Shown piece by piece: positions 1-11,839 of a stretch of DNA of 64,000 nucleotides. The DNA comes from Stramonita haemastoma (Eukaryota; Mollusca; Gastropoda; Neogastropoda; Muricidae): assembly GCA_030674155.1 (NCBI GenBank), contig CM060320.1:20446824-20510823 (forward strand). The letters run 5' to 3'. The translations under genes were made by a program, and so were the position numbers. The notes beneath the pieces were generated by a model. That model saw nothing but the letters and a program-made list of their open reading frames with translations. It did no database searches and was not told the origin of the DNA. Numbering within the stretch: position 1 is the first letter of the stretch; every line of letters begins with the position of its first letter.

Positions 1-1756
1 CAATGATATGGTTACCTTGCAAAATGCAACCAGATGAAACTTTTAGCTTGTTGAAAAGATCAGGTCATGAAAATATTAAGCAGATAAATATTGCCAAGAA
101 AGCACCAAGCAGTCATTATTGCCAAGAAAGGAGTACCAAGTGAGCAGTGAATCTCTCTCATCGATGTTTCCCACTAATGTCACCTTGAAGTTGAGGGATC
201 TATCAGCTGTATTGGTGATCCGAATTGTAACCAAAATGAGATAGGCAGAATAGGCAGGAATGAGGGGGGGGGGGGGGGGGGGGGGGATTAAAAAACAACA
301 ACTTACTTGAGCAGCATTTGAAATTCTTGAACTTATTGCATGTTTTAAACACTTAATACATCTGTTAACTTCAGATCTTGTATGGCTGTGAACTTTAGCA
401 ACTGCATATCTTGTAATGCTCGTAAAGTGTCTGGATCTAGGTCTGACAAATGTTTAACAGCCTTACACTTGGACCGTATTGTAATTGCCACAACCTTACC
501 CCATTTGCTCAGTACTTGTTTTGTTTGTTGACCATGGAGACTTTTGTATCTTTGATTTTGAGGCTGTTGCATGTCTTTCAGGAATTTAGGGGGGGGGGGG
601 GCAGGAATAGACTGATAATCCATGTGTACAAGCTTGCCAACATCATTCATTTACAAGGGGTAATTGGAGTTCCCAGGAAAAAGTTGTGTTGCATATTAAT
701 GTGGAGCATGAACCTAGAGGCTTGGATGCTGGTGTGTTATTTTCTATTTTGGTTTTTAAATTTGGGCCTGATCATTCCCTCTCCCTATAAGGTAAACACA
801 GACATTACTGTGCATGGTCTACCTGAAAAATTACAGATTTAGTGTTGGTTAAAAACTTAAACCCAGGTGGGGGGAAAGTCACTTTTTGTCCAGAATGAGT
901 GTCGAATTGGATTATGCTTGTACTTGGTTTTCCTTCTCCTTGTTTTCTTCTAATTGTGCATGTAAAGATTGACCTTTGATTTCATGAAAAAAACCTATCA
1001 AATGAAATAAATTTATCAGACTGACTGCTGTATGTGTGTGTGTGATTTCATTTGTCCAAATCCTGTCAAGGGCGTAATTTTTACAACTTTCAATTGTTGA
1101 TACACAAAGCAATTAAATTATTTATACTTTCTTTAATGCACAGGGTTCCCAGGTGCAGGGCATGAAGGGAAAAAAAGGACCTTTAAAGACTGAACAGGAC
1201 CCCAGGTCAGATTAAAAGACCTAGACCATTGCAATTTATAAAATCTTTAAAGATCATAACATGCAAATACAGTGAAACTGTTCAGATTTACAGCTGTAAT
1301 GGCAGTCAACAACTTTGAAGCCCAATGACTCAACCATTAGATGATCACTGTCATCAGCACTTTTTCCTGAAAAAGCACTTTTCCCTGAAACGGTTTTGGG
1401 GGTCCCAGGGGGCAGAGCCCCTTGCAGGGTCAAGAGGCATTGCCCCTGAAGCTGGAGGTTTTTCAGCAATTCTAGCTTATAAAAATGCCTCTCTTTGAAC
1501 TAACTTCAGTTCTTCATACTAAGCAAATTCTGCCCAGAAATATGCTCTCCTAGAATGACTTTTCCAGTCATTTCTTCAACCCAAAGGAGGTTTTATACCC
1601 AAGTATCCACATATCTAAACAAATGTGCACTTAGGGAGATAGAGGAAGAAAAGAGAAGGAAAGACAGAGAAAGAAGACACACACGACAGAGAAACAAAGG
1701 AGAGAAAGAGAGGGGAGGTTGTGGTGGTGAATAATACCACAAAAAAAAGCATATGT

Positions 1757-1860
1757 GTGTGTGTGTGGAGAGAGAGAGGGGAGGGTGTGTATGTGTGTGT
1801 GTTGGTATCTGTGTTGTTAAGTGTGTGTGTGTGTATGCTAGTGTGTGTGGAGAGAGAGAT
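1757..1860. repeat. (TG)n/(GA)n interrupted microsatellite
   Basis: Mixed TG and GA runs, imperfect. Confidence 0.9.
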
Positions 1861-1869
1861 TGATTGATT

Positions 1870-1905
1870 GATTTATTCTTCTATATCGAGGATAATGGAG
1901 TAACA
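1870..1905 (-). mobile_element. SINE A 3'-end fragment
   Basis: TTTATTCTTCTATATCGAGG and ATAATGGAGTAA match the end of family A in reverse, again just after a TG-rich tract. Confidence 0.6.
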
Positions 1906-2454
1906 GGGTTCATATGGTCCTTGAGAAGCCTTGAATGTTGGACTCCCATTTTAAAGTCCTTAGAAAACCGTGCATATGTCCTCCAGTGTTTGAAAAGTAC
2001 TTGAATTTTATTTTTACCAAAGACTAAGAAGGATAAAAGAAAGAGAGAAATATTGGCATGGTAAGATCAGGTATGGTACTCACTGCAAATTCTTGAAAGT
2101 TTGCCAAAAGTAAAAGAAAAGAAGAAAAAATAGGAGAAAAAACGAAACTTAGGTAAGCAGGTCAAGGGAACTAACTCTTCCATGCTGGTTAGTAATTACT
2201 TCCCTTCTCTGCTTTATGTCACAAAGCAAATCCAAGCCTATGTTGGCCTAACAAGAGAACTTTTTCTGTTGAAAGACCATGTGTACCAACAATGGGTGTC
2301 GAGTTTCATGATAGGGATGGACTAGCATCTCTAATATAAGGCAGAAAGGGAGGGGGGGCTTTCACTGGCTGTTCCACTTGGGGTCAGAGAGCAATGGTTA
2401 TATATTAAATACAACAGTCAGCAGGCACCAGCCTCCCCTTTTTCATGGAGAGGA

Positions 2455-2835
2455 GTCCCCCCCCTCTCTCTCCTCTCTCTCACTCACTCGCCCTCTCTGT
2501 CTGTCTATATCTCTCTCTCTCACACAACACACACTCTCACTTTTGTCTCTCTGTTACACACACACACACACACATTCTCTCTGTGTTTCTGTCAGTCTGT
2601 CTGTCTGATACCTCTCTCTGTTTCTCTAGTGTCTGTCTCATACCTCTCTGTCTCTGTTTCTCTAGTATCTGTCTGTCTCTCTTTCACTTACTCACACAGC
2701 TTTTTTTAATTTATTTATTTCATGTGCTTCCCCACAACCACAACTTCTCTGTCTCTGTCTGTCTTGTCTCTTCTTCTCTCTCTCACACTCAACACACCAC
2801 CACACACACACACACAGTTCTCTCATCTTTACACA
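2455..2835. repeat. CT/CA-rich low-complexity region
   Basis: Interrupted CT, CA and TGTC runs. Open frames across it are compositional. Confidence 0.9.
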
Positions 2836-3330
2836 TGTGTATGGCATCCCCCTGTTTCCATCAATGTGTTGTGATGTGAAAATCTGTCCACAGCAATACC
2901 ATCAGCTATTCCCCCTCACCAGCCCCTTCCCCCTCCCTTCCAGCCTGTTATCCAGGAGGATGAATGTTTACTGTTGTAAACAATTGTCTCCTGGTAAAAT
3001 AACTCACAGGGAGCTTTACATTATTTAGACTTTGAGAATCAGTATGCAGAGAAATTATGAATGAACAGATGGGGTGGTCACTTGGGTTAATTTTTTAAAA
3101 TACTAAGTGCACACTTTAGGCACAAGTTGTTTTTGATTTAGCCCAGTTAACTGCAGTAGAAATATTGATTCTTGTTATGAAGAAAATTTGCACCAAATGG
3201 CTATAGATATTTTCTTTTCAGCTGTATAGTGTCTAGACATTGTTAAAATGCAAGCACTGTTTGTCGATGGAGGTCCTTGAAAATGAGAGTGAGGTCCTTG
3301 AATTTTCTTCCCAAAGATCTGTATGAACCC

Positions 3331-3570
3331 TGAATAAGCACTCTTGTGCTTTTTTTTACATCCAGTCCCTGTGTGTATGCAGTTTTGTAAATGTCATCTG
3401 TTCCCACCAGCACACGATGGCCTACTCTTATGAAAAGCAGAGCACAATTTAATTAACGTGTGCGCAAGATGTTCTGCATGCATTCGCGCATGGGGCCTCG
3501 GTTTAAAGTATCATCCGAAGGAGTTTTGGGGAGAGTGGAGTCAGCACTGATGTAAACTCCAGGAGAAAGA
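3331..3570 (-). mobile_element. SINE A, minus copy lacking the head
   Basis: AATAAGCACTCTTGTGCTTT, CACACGATGGCCTACTCTTA, GCGCAAGATGTTCTGCATGC and CCTCGGTTTAAAGTATCATC mark the tail and core of family A in reverse. The tRNA head is replaced by (GA)n. Confidence 0.85.
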
Positions 3571-3865
3571 GAGAGAGAGAATGTGTGTGTGTGAGAGAAC
3601 TCAAACTCAAATGATTTATTCACAAAAAGGCCATTGGCCCATACATGAAGGTGGCTGCCATACTGCTTAGTATTTTGGTGTGGGATTAAAGACAACAGCA
3701 GTAAACAGTAAATTATTGTGTAGCAACAAAATCACTAGCAAAAAATGACTTACAATAATAAAGTATCTCTTTTTCTAAAGGCTTTAGTGTGTGTGAGAGA
3801 GGACAGAGAGAGAGAGAGAATGTGTGTGTGAGAGTGAAAATATGTGTGTGTGTGGTTTTTTTTTG

Positions 3866-4112
3866 TACCACTATGTCACAGCAGATTTCTCTGGTGAAAT
3901 TCGGGCTGCTCTCCCGGGGAGAGAGCGTCGCCACAAGTGCAGCGCCTATCCATTTTTTTTCTTTTTCCTGTATGCAACTGTATTGTTTCCCTATCAGAGT
4001 GGCTTTTTTCTACTGAATTTTGCCAGGGTCACCCCCCTTGTTGCCGTGGGTTCTTTTACGTGTGCAAAATAGTGATGTGTAACACACAGGACCTCGGTTT
4101 ACATCTCATCAT
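3866..4112 (-). mobile_element. SINE C, 3' two-thirds, minus copy
   Basis: TATGTCACAGCAGATTTCTC to GACCTCGGTTTACATCTCAT. The head is missing and replaced by (TG)n. Confidence 0.88.
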
Positions 4113-4151
4113 GTGTGTGTGTGTGTGTGTGAGAGGAGAGAGAGTTTGTGT

Positions 4152-4182
<31 letters not shown>

Positions 4183-4265
4183 ATGTGTGTGTTGTGGAGA
4201 GGCTGTAAAGTCGCTGTGTGTGAGAGAGGGAGGGAGGGGGGGGGGGGGAGGAGAGGGAGAGAGTT
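4110..4265. repeat. (TG)n and GA/G-rich tract
   Basis: Two TG runs separated by GA-rich sequence, then a poly-G run near 4238. Confidence 0.9.
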
Positions 4266-4737
4266 GTGAGTTTACACAGTAGATGTCCATCACGCTGTGA
4301 TCCATCACTAATTGCTACCACAATCCAAAGTTCTATCAGGCTACAGTAGAAACCTTGCCGAGAGCCTGGAAGTAATTATAGCTGCTGGTGTGTACTTAGA
4401 GGAAAAAGCGAGGAAGCACGAGTGCCTGATCCGATTTCCTGATGAAATACGAAATCTAGGGGCAGTTTGTGTTCAGAGACACTGAATGCAAGAGGGTTAA
4501 GGAGAAAATGAGCGTGTTCACAAGTATCAGAATTGCTGCTCACAGGCTTTATTAACACAAGCACTCTGCACAGGAGCCATGCAGTCTCTTTTCTGAGGTT
4601 GAATCTTCAGTTTGGTGTTGCTAAGAACGTTGGAATGGAGACAACAGAAAATGCAAAGGAATAACTTCCATTATTCCCCCCCTCGGGATGATGTATAAAC
4701 AAGACACCTGTGTGCATGCTGGTTATTTTTTTATAAT

Positions 4738-4872
4738 TTTGTCATCAGCTCCTACCGGCACACGATGGCCTGCTCTTCCGAAAGGCGGAACAGGGTTTTA
4801 ACGTGTGCGCAAGATGTTCTGCATGCGTTCGCACACGCGGCCTCGGTTTACAGTCTCATCCAAATGACTTGT
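4738..4872 (-). mobile_element. SINE A fragment
   Basis: Central portion only: CACACGATGGCCTGCTCTTC to GGCCTCGGTTTACAGTCTCA, reverse orientation. Confidence 0.8.
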
Positions 4873-5658
4873 CAATACAAGTCATTGAGAATGATTCAAT
4901 TCCTGTTTTTCTAAAGCCATGACATCGACAAGCCTTTGATTTTCCTTTATGATGATGAGTTTCTCTGCCCTTCTATTCACAAGCCCACAATCATAAACAG
5001 CGCATAGGGCATGGCAGTTCTGTGCATTTACAATGACTTCAATATGTATTTAAATATTTGGGGGAGGGGAGAGACACAACAAATGGAAACAAGCCACACA
5101 AAGACCAATTTTTTTTGTTTTGTTTTGTTTAATCATCTCAAAAGTCAAACAAAATGTATATTCTCTCACTTGTATTCTAAAATGCACACAAAAAAAGGCA
5201 GACAGAGAAAATACATTAAAAAGCTGAATGCTTGCAAGACAAAAATGGCCGACTTCCAAAAACTGTTTTGTCAAAAAGACATTTTCAGCATAAAACATTC
5301 TTTGTACATATCTTGACAGTCTATACATATTTTGGCTTGGGTTCGGAACAACACAAAGTCTTGGGGCTGATTAAAATGTTAATTCTTAAACTGCAAATGT
5401 TACTAGAAAAGGTGTCTCCTGCAGAGTCCAACACAGTCCCTCTCTTTCAGCCTTTCTGATGAAATGTGGGCAAACAGCACACTGTGAGGTCAGCACAGAC
5501 ATCTGCTCAATGCAGTTCAAAATGAAAGGCATCAGCTTGGAACACCTTTCATAGTTTCCCAGTTTCAAACTGGGCAAAAAAACCAATACAAAGATCCCAA
5601 AATTTTGACAAAATTGGAGCCCTTTTCAAGGAATTTTAAGGTAATCCAAAAATGTATT

Positions 5659-5951
5659 GCCGCCGCTGTGGCCTAGTGGTTGGGGTGTTGTACTCGTAAT
5701 CTAAAGGTTGCGGGTTCGATCCCAGCTATTCCGCTATGGCGTTGTGCCCTTGGAAAAGGCACTTTACGGCTATTTTCTCACCCCACCCAGGTGTAAAAGG
5801 GGTACCAACCTTGTGTTGGGGGTTAATCCTGCGATAGACTGGCGTCCTATCCAGGGGGGAGTCTATGACTCTCAGTCGCTTAACGCCACAGAAACCGGGA
5901 TAAGCACCGGCCTGATGAGCCTTATGGCTCGGGACAGACTTTAACTTAACT
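5659..5951 (+). mobile_element. tRNA-derived SINE B, copy 1, with 11 bp TSD
   Basis: Head GCCGCCGCTGTGGCCTAGTG with an A-box-like TGGCCTAGTGG and B-box GGTTCGATCCC, then a body ending in TTTAACTTAACT. Flanked by AAAAATGTATT at 5648-5658 and 5952-5962. The anticodon-loop position reads CTCGTAA, suggesting a tRNA-Thr(CGT)-like ancestor. Confidence 0.95.
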
Positions 5952-6097
5952 AAAAATGTATTACCAGAAAGGTACTTAAACCATACCAAAAACTTGCAAC
6001 AGTTTTCCACTTGGGCAAAAGAAAATCAACACTTGCTGGCAAGCAGTACAGCTGCCTCCATGGCCAGGTGCTTGACATGTCATACACGCACTCGTCA

Positions 6098-6190
6098 CAT
6101 CCAGAGAGCACTCATCCCACAGTGACTCCCAGCTGGGATGAGTGAATCGGGGTGCATATACTGGGTGTTGAGCTTGGGAGCACACAACAG
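6098..6190 (-). repeat. dispersed repeat family D, fragment
   Basis: Reverse strand reads CAGTATATGCACCCCGATTC, ACTCATCCCAGCTGGGAGTC, ACTGTGGGATGAG, a divergent match to the 5' part of family D. Confidence 0.6.
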
Positions 6191-7010
6191 CACCAGTAAT
6201 CCATCTGTCATAATTATGTCAACACCTGAACCTTGTTTGTGTTCTCAAGTTTTCAGTGCTTGCTTAGTTATAGCTCCATTTTTATGGGAGTTGAAAGAGC
6301 CCATAGTTAAAAAAAAAAGAAAAAAAAAAAAAAAGAAGAGAAACTAATGGTGGTGCAATGCTTTGAAAGAAAAAACAAAACTGAAAAACTGGGTTTTCCA
6401 GGAGCTCAGAAAGCTTAGATACAGAAGGAGAAGCTAATGAGGAGACCATGACAGACCCTGCAGGACACTCATTTTCACTTGCGTACCATTTCCTTGTATG
6501 ATGATGTTAAAAAAAAAAAATAAAAAAAAACCACCCAACAACAACCTTGCTTGATGTCTCATGATGATTTGTTGTGGTTACTTTTCAAACTAAAGGGGGC
6601 ATGATGAACTGTTCATTTTCTCTCGCCCACAGCTTTGGTCACGTGTTTCACACATACACACAAAAGGTGAAGTATGATATGCTGACAAACATGCTAACAT
6701 TTCATATATATGTGTATGTGCCACAGTATGCTACATTCTGTTCCTCTTGGCAGTAAAGTTACTCAAGAATGAAATCATCAGATAACACTGTCCAAGTGAA
6801 AAGTATTCATTGTTGTACGCAAGCTTGCACTTACTCGTTTTCTTATATATATACATGATCAACAGATAAATGTGATAAAAAGCCACCTTTTTCATTTGAG
6901 CATTGAAAACTTCCATTCATTCACGAACACCTTCCACAACACCCTTCACCACGAGGGGTTAACCCTCAATCATTCACTGACATCTTTGGTGTTCTCCACA
7001 TTGCTGGTTT

Positions 7011-7142
7011 TCAGGGGGGACGAGGCCGGCTTTGTGGAGGGTGAAGCAGGGGTGGATTTTTTGGGATAGTTTTGCTGAGGATGACGTAGGTGAAGTCTTC
7101 TTCATACATGGAAGCCTCTGGGGAGATCTCATCCACCTCTAC
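7011..7142 (-). CDS. naa40: naa40 exon 9, last coding exon, phase mismatch
   Basis: Encodes [20 protein letters not shown], then ILSKTIP and a Pro-rich end before TGA. The family has DSSPSM..CSYEILS at this point, so the frame is right. Exon 8 leaves two bases of a codon, however, while this exon is open only from its first base. Joined as written, the next codon is TAG. One more G after the acceptor would restore the join. Confidence 0.85.
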   Translation of the reverse strand, partial: VEVDEISPEASMYEEDFTYVILSKTIPKNPPLLHPPQSRPRPP

Positions 7143-10100
7143 CTGTTGAACAATCCACACCTTTCATATCACACCTGTGCCCTTTATTTCTGTTGTGTTG
7201 TCCTAAATTACTGAAATAATCACAAGCGAAAGAAAATATAATCAAAGCTGTTGTATTAAGTTTACACAATAAAGTCATAAAACCAGTACAATTATAGCAC
7301 TATAATCAGTACAATTAATTAGCACTTGGCATCTATGTCTTAATCCTGGAAGTCAGAAAATGGCTACCTTCTTGGTGGGTGAATGACTACATACCCAAAA
7401 TCTCACCTCCAGTGAACCTCGAGTTCTATGAACAAAGCATACAAAAAACACCTGTGTTCCCCAAAGCTTTAGGAAGGCTGTGTTTCAATGTTTTCTATGA
7501 CAATTAACATTTTCCATTCATAGACAACAATCCAGGCAAATATCTTTTTTCTAAAGTAAAATGGGGACAATAGCTGACTGGTCTGTGAATCCAAACACGT
7601 ACATATTCAATATCTTCACTCTGGTCAACAAGTAACTGAATACTACATAAGCCAACTATTGCATATAGTGCCAATTGCATTTGAAAACCATTTATAATGA
7701 AGCAACTTACTTCAGCTTGGTTTTGAAGAAATTCTGAGCTTCTGGATTATGTTTGAATGTTGTCAGCATCACTTTCAGCATGTCATACCTGCAACATACA
7801 TTTTATTAACAGCATTAAACATGTCGTATACTACTGTACAGAGCTTATCTTAGAACCACAGCTACAACATTTTTTTTTTTAACACAAGATTAAACACGAT
7901 TTTATATTTGTTACAGATTTATACAGCATATCACACCTACAAGACTTACACATATACAGCACTTCATTTTAAAACGGACAACATGTAATTATCTATAACA
8001 TTTGCTTCACATGGCCTGACATATTTGCTTCACTGAAGTTCTGACAATACAGACAGATAGCACTCGCGCTCAAGGCAGCACGAGGACCAAACAAAATTAC
8101 AGAAAGCAGGCTGGTGAAGAGAACTAGTGTGAAGTAACATTTAATTTTAATGCAACTGGGAGGACAACCATGTACATGTAAACAGGTTGCACACAAGGCT
8201 TTTTTTAAACAGAATTTTCTTACGTCAACAGATTGAAAAATTAAGAGCGAAAACACACTTAACAGTTAGACAACAATACCAAATAACTAGCAGAAAGAGC
8301 AAACAAATAAAAACACCAACAAACAATCAAAAAAAGAAAAGCAAAAGTTTGACTCCACAAGAGAGGAACATTACCTGTGGGCCATCAGTTCCAGGATCTG
8401 CATCATGAACTTTCCCAGTCCTTTCCTCCTCACCTGCTTCTCCAACTGGATCTCGTAACTGCAACACAACACACTCTCCAGTGCTGGTAACTGCAACACA
8501 ACACACTCTCCAGTGCTGGTAACTGCAACACAACACTCTCCAGTGCTGGTAACTGCAACACAACACTCTCCAATGCTGGTAACTGCAACACAACACTCTC
8601 CAGTGCTGGTAACTGCAACACAACACTCCCCAGAGCTCCTAACTGCAAACACAACACACTCTTCAGTGCTGGTAACTGCAACACAACACAACACACTCTC
8701 CATGCTGTAACTGCAACACAACACACTCTCCAATGCTGGTAACTGCAACACAACACACTCCCCAGAGCTCCTAACTGCAGCACAACACCCCTCTCCAGTG
8801 CTCCTAACTGCAGCACAACACCCTCCCCAGTGCTCCTAACTGCAACACAACACCCTCCTCCAGTGCTCCTAACTGCAACACAACACACTCCCCAGTGCTG
8901 GTAACTGCAACACAACACACTCTCCAGTGCTGGTAACTGCAACACAACACACTCTCCAATGCTGGTAACTGCAACACAACACACTCCAGTGCTGGTAACT
9001 GCAACACAACACACTCTCCAGTGCTGGTAACTGCAACACAACACACTCTCCAAGTGCTGGTAACTGCAACACAACACACTCTCCAATGCTGGTAACTGCA
9101 GCACAACACCCTCCCCAGTGCTCCTAACTGCAACACAACACCCTCTCCAGTGCTCCTAACTGCAACACAACACACTCTCCCAGTGCTGGTAACTGCAACA
9201 CAACACACTCTCCAGTGCTCCTAACTGCAACACAACACACTCTCCAGTGCTCCTAACTGCAACACACACTCTCTGATGATCATAACTGCAACACAATACA
9301 CTCCCCAATGCTGGTAACTGCAACACAACACACTCTCCAATGCTGGTAACTGCAACACAATACACTCTCCAATGCTCATAACTGCAACACAACACACTGT
9401 CCAAAGCTAAATCAAATGCTTTACTCATTCCCTACTGGTCAATTTTTACTATGTGTGTCTCTGTATACTGGCCGTTTGTGTTGACTTGTTAAAAAAAAAA
9501 ATCATAACTAAAAAGATACTCAACACAAGTACATGAAATCTTCAGGGTTTATTGTTAACATGTAGGTAGAAGGTCAAGGTTGAAAGCTCCCCAGATGTAG
9601 CCAAAAAACTTTGTCACCGAGCTTAAAAACTTGGAAGGTCAAATCTGGATCGTAAGGAGTGAGTTAATTCTGTTTGAAAGATGCAACACACAACCAGCTC
9701 AGACATGTAAAGAAGACAATCTACAGGAATAATTAATCTTTTACTGAACGTCTCTTTATAATAGTGATATTAGACGGGGAAAAAACAGGCTAATAACAAA
9801 TCCTGAAATGGAAACAAACATAACAACTTTGAACATCAACTGAATCTTGAGGAGTTGGGCACTGGATCCAAAACTGCTGAAAGAATCTGCAAGAGCATGT
9901 CTGAAGTAAGCCTGACTAAACCTGCTCAAACCTGACAGATTTTAATAATACCTCTCCAAGAATTTATGTTAGGCCTACAGCTGTGAAGTACAAAACAATG
10001 TTTATGGGCCAGAAAGAAAACTTATGGCAAGGACACAATGTCTAGAAGAAGAGAACATTTATTCTACCAATGTAGATTCTGTTAGGTTGAACAAGTGGTG

Positions 10101-11229
10101 AACAGATAACCTAGATTTGAGTGTATATTTTTTTAAAAAACATTTTGTAGCTATTGGGCACACTATTCATACATATAAAACCCATGCACACTGCCAAGAG
10201 ACGCATCAATTTAACTGGTATCAGCATAACATATGATTTTTTTAAAACCCATCTTACATATATATATATATATATATTTTTTTGTTTTAAATTTTATTTT
10301 ATTACTTAAAAAAATCCCCCCCCCCCCCTCACCTTACATATATTTGCCTCAGATTAACTCAATGGTTAATAAATTAAAAAAATTGCGCCCCCCCCCACCC
10401 CAAAAGGACTAAAAAGGTGCAAGCACTGCTGCCAGCTGCAGTCGATACCTACTACAACAGAACCAGACACACTCCACATAAACCAACTGACACTGACCAG
10501 TACAGGACTTCATCCCCCTCCTCCATGTCAAAGCGGAAATGGCTGAAGGCCACCGGCACTCCATCCAGAGTTCTGGCCAGCAGGTACCAGGCCCGGCTGT
10601 CCGTCAGCTCCTCACGCTTCTCTCGGTCACTCCAGCCCCAGTCACTCTGCTCATACCTGGGCATCAACATCATCACACAGGTAAATACAATAACAGTCAC
10701 TCCAGCCCCAGCCACTCTGCTCATACCTGGGCATCAACATATCATCACACAGGTCAATGCAATAAAGGGTCACTACAGCCCCAGTCACTCTGCTCATACC
10801 TGGATATCATCACATAATCACACAGATCAAAGCATAAAGTTAGGAAGAAGTAAGTCAGAAGTCAAACAGATGGGGTTATGTAAGCGAAAATCACATCTGT
10901 TGCCTTCCAAACACTATGGGAAAAGACCCCACCCCCCCAATAAAACAACAAATACTTGAAATAAAGAGTGAAAACTTGAAGAGACAACAACAAATTAAAA
11001 CAACAAATACTTGAAATAAAGAGTGAAAAGCTTGAAGAGACAACAACAAATTAAAACAACAAATACTTGAAATAAAGAGTGAAAAGCTTGAAGAGACAAC
11101 AACAAATTGACACATGCAAGTGTAAACATCTTTATCTATAACAAAATCACAATAGTTTGTTTTTTTTAAATCAGAAAAGAAAAATAGGAAAAAAAACACC
11201 ACCACCACTACATTTCTGAGAGATGAGAG

Positions 11230-11287
<58 letters not shown>

Positions 11288-11765
11288 AGAGAGAGAGAGA
11301 AGAGACAGACAGAGACAGAGACACAGAGAGACTCTCCAGCCCCCTTACAAGGTTTTCATGTTGGAGGAGGTGAGCTGAAAGATCCAGTTGACTGTGTCCT
11401 TGTCAAGGTCATCTGCACGCTTCGTCTCCAGTGTCACTGTGATCCTGCACAACAATCACAGGGGCTTCAAAACTGACGACACAGATACAGAGAGAGAGAT
11501 AGATCTGTCTTTCCTGTCTATTCATTCACATAGATATATACCTGCACACAAGATCTCTCCTGTCTGATTCATTCACACAGATCTATACTTGCACACAAGA
11601 TCTCTCCTGTCTTTCATTCACATAGATCTATACTTGCACACAAGTGATATTAGACAAATCACTTTGAATGAACAGGCGGTAAAATTGAAGCAACAACAAC
11701 GACACAATCTGACTTTTTTTCTTCTTCCTTGCTTTCTGTGACCTGATGCATTTGTATGCAAGTAA

Positions 11766-11839
<74 letters not shown>

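Larger units (their letters stand above)
1..6900. other. no gene recognised
   Basis: Apart from the SINE copies and low-complexity tracts listed, I see AT-rich unique sequence and no convincing exon on either strand. It lies beyond the 3' end of naa40, so part of 6000-7010 may be its 3' UTR. Confidence 0.5.

Noticed and set aside
5659..5735. Genuine tRNA gene
   Set aside because: A and B boxes are present, but the acceptor stem does not close and the element continues as a SINE with TSDs; the same holds for the other tRNA-like heads.
8430..9208. 224- and 134-codon minus frames with Cys-rich repeats
   Set aside because: Produced by the minisatellite; only the last bases before 8458 touch a real exon.
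10417..10959. 180-codon plus-strand frame
   Set aside because: Antisense to NAA40 exon 6 and its acceptor repeats.
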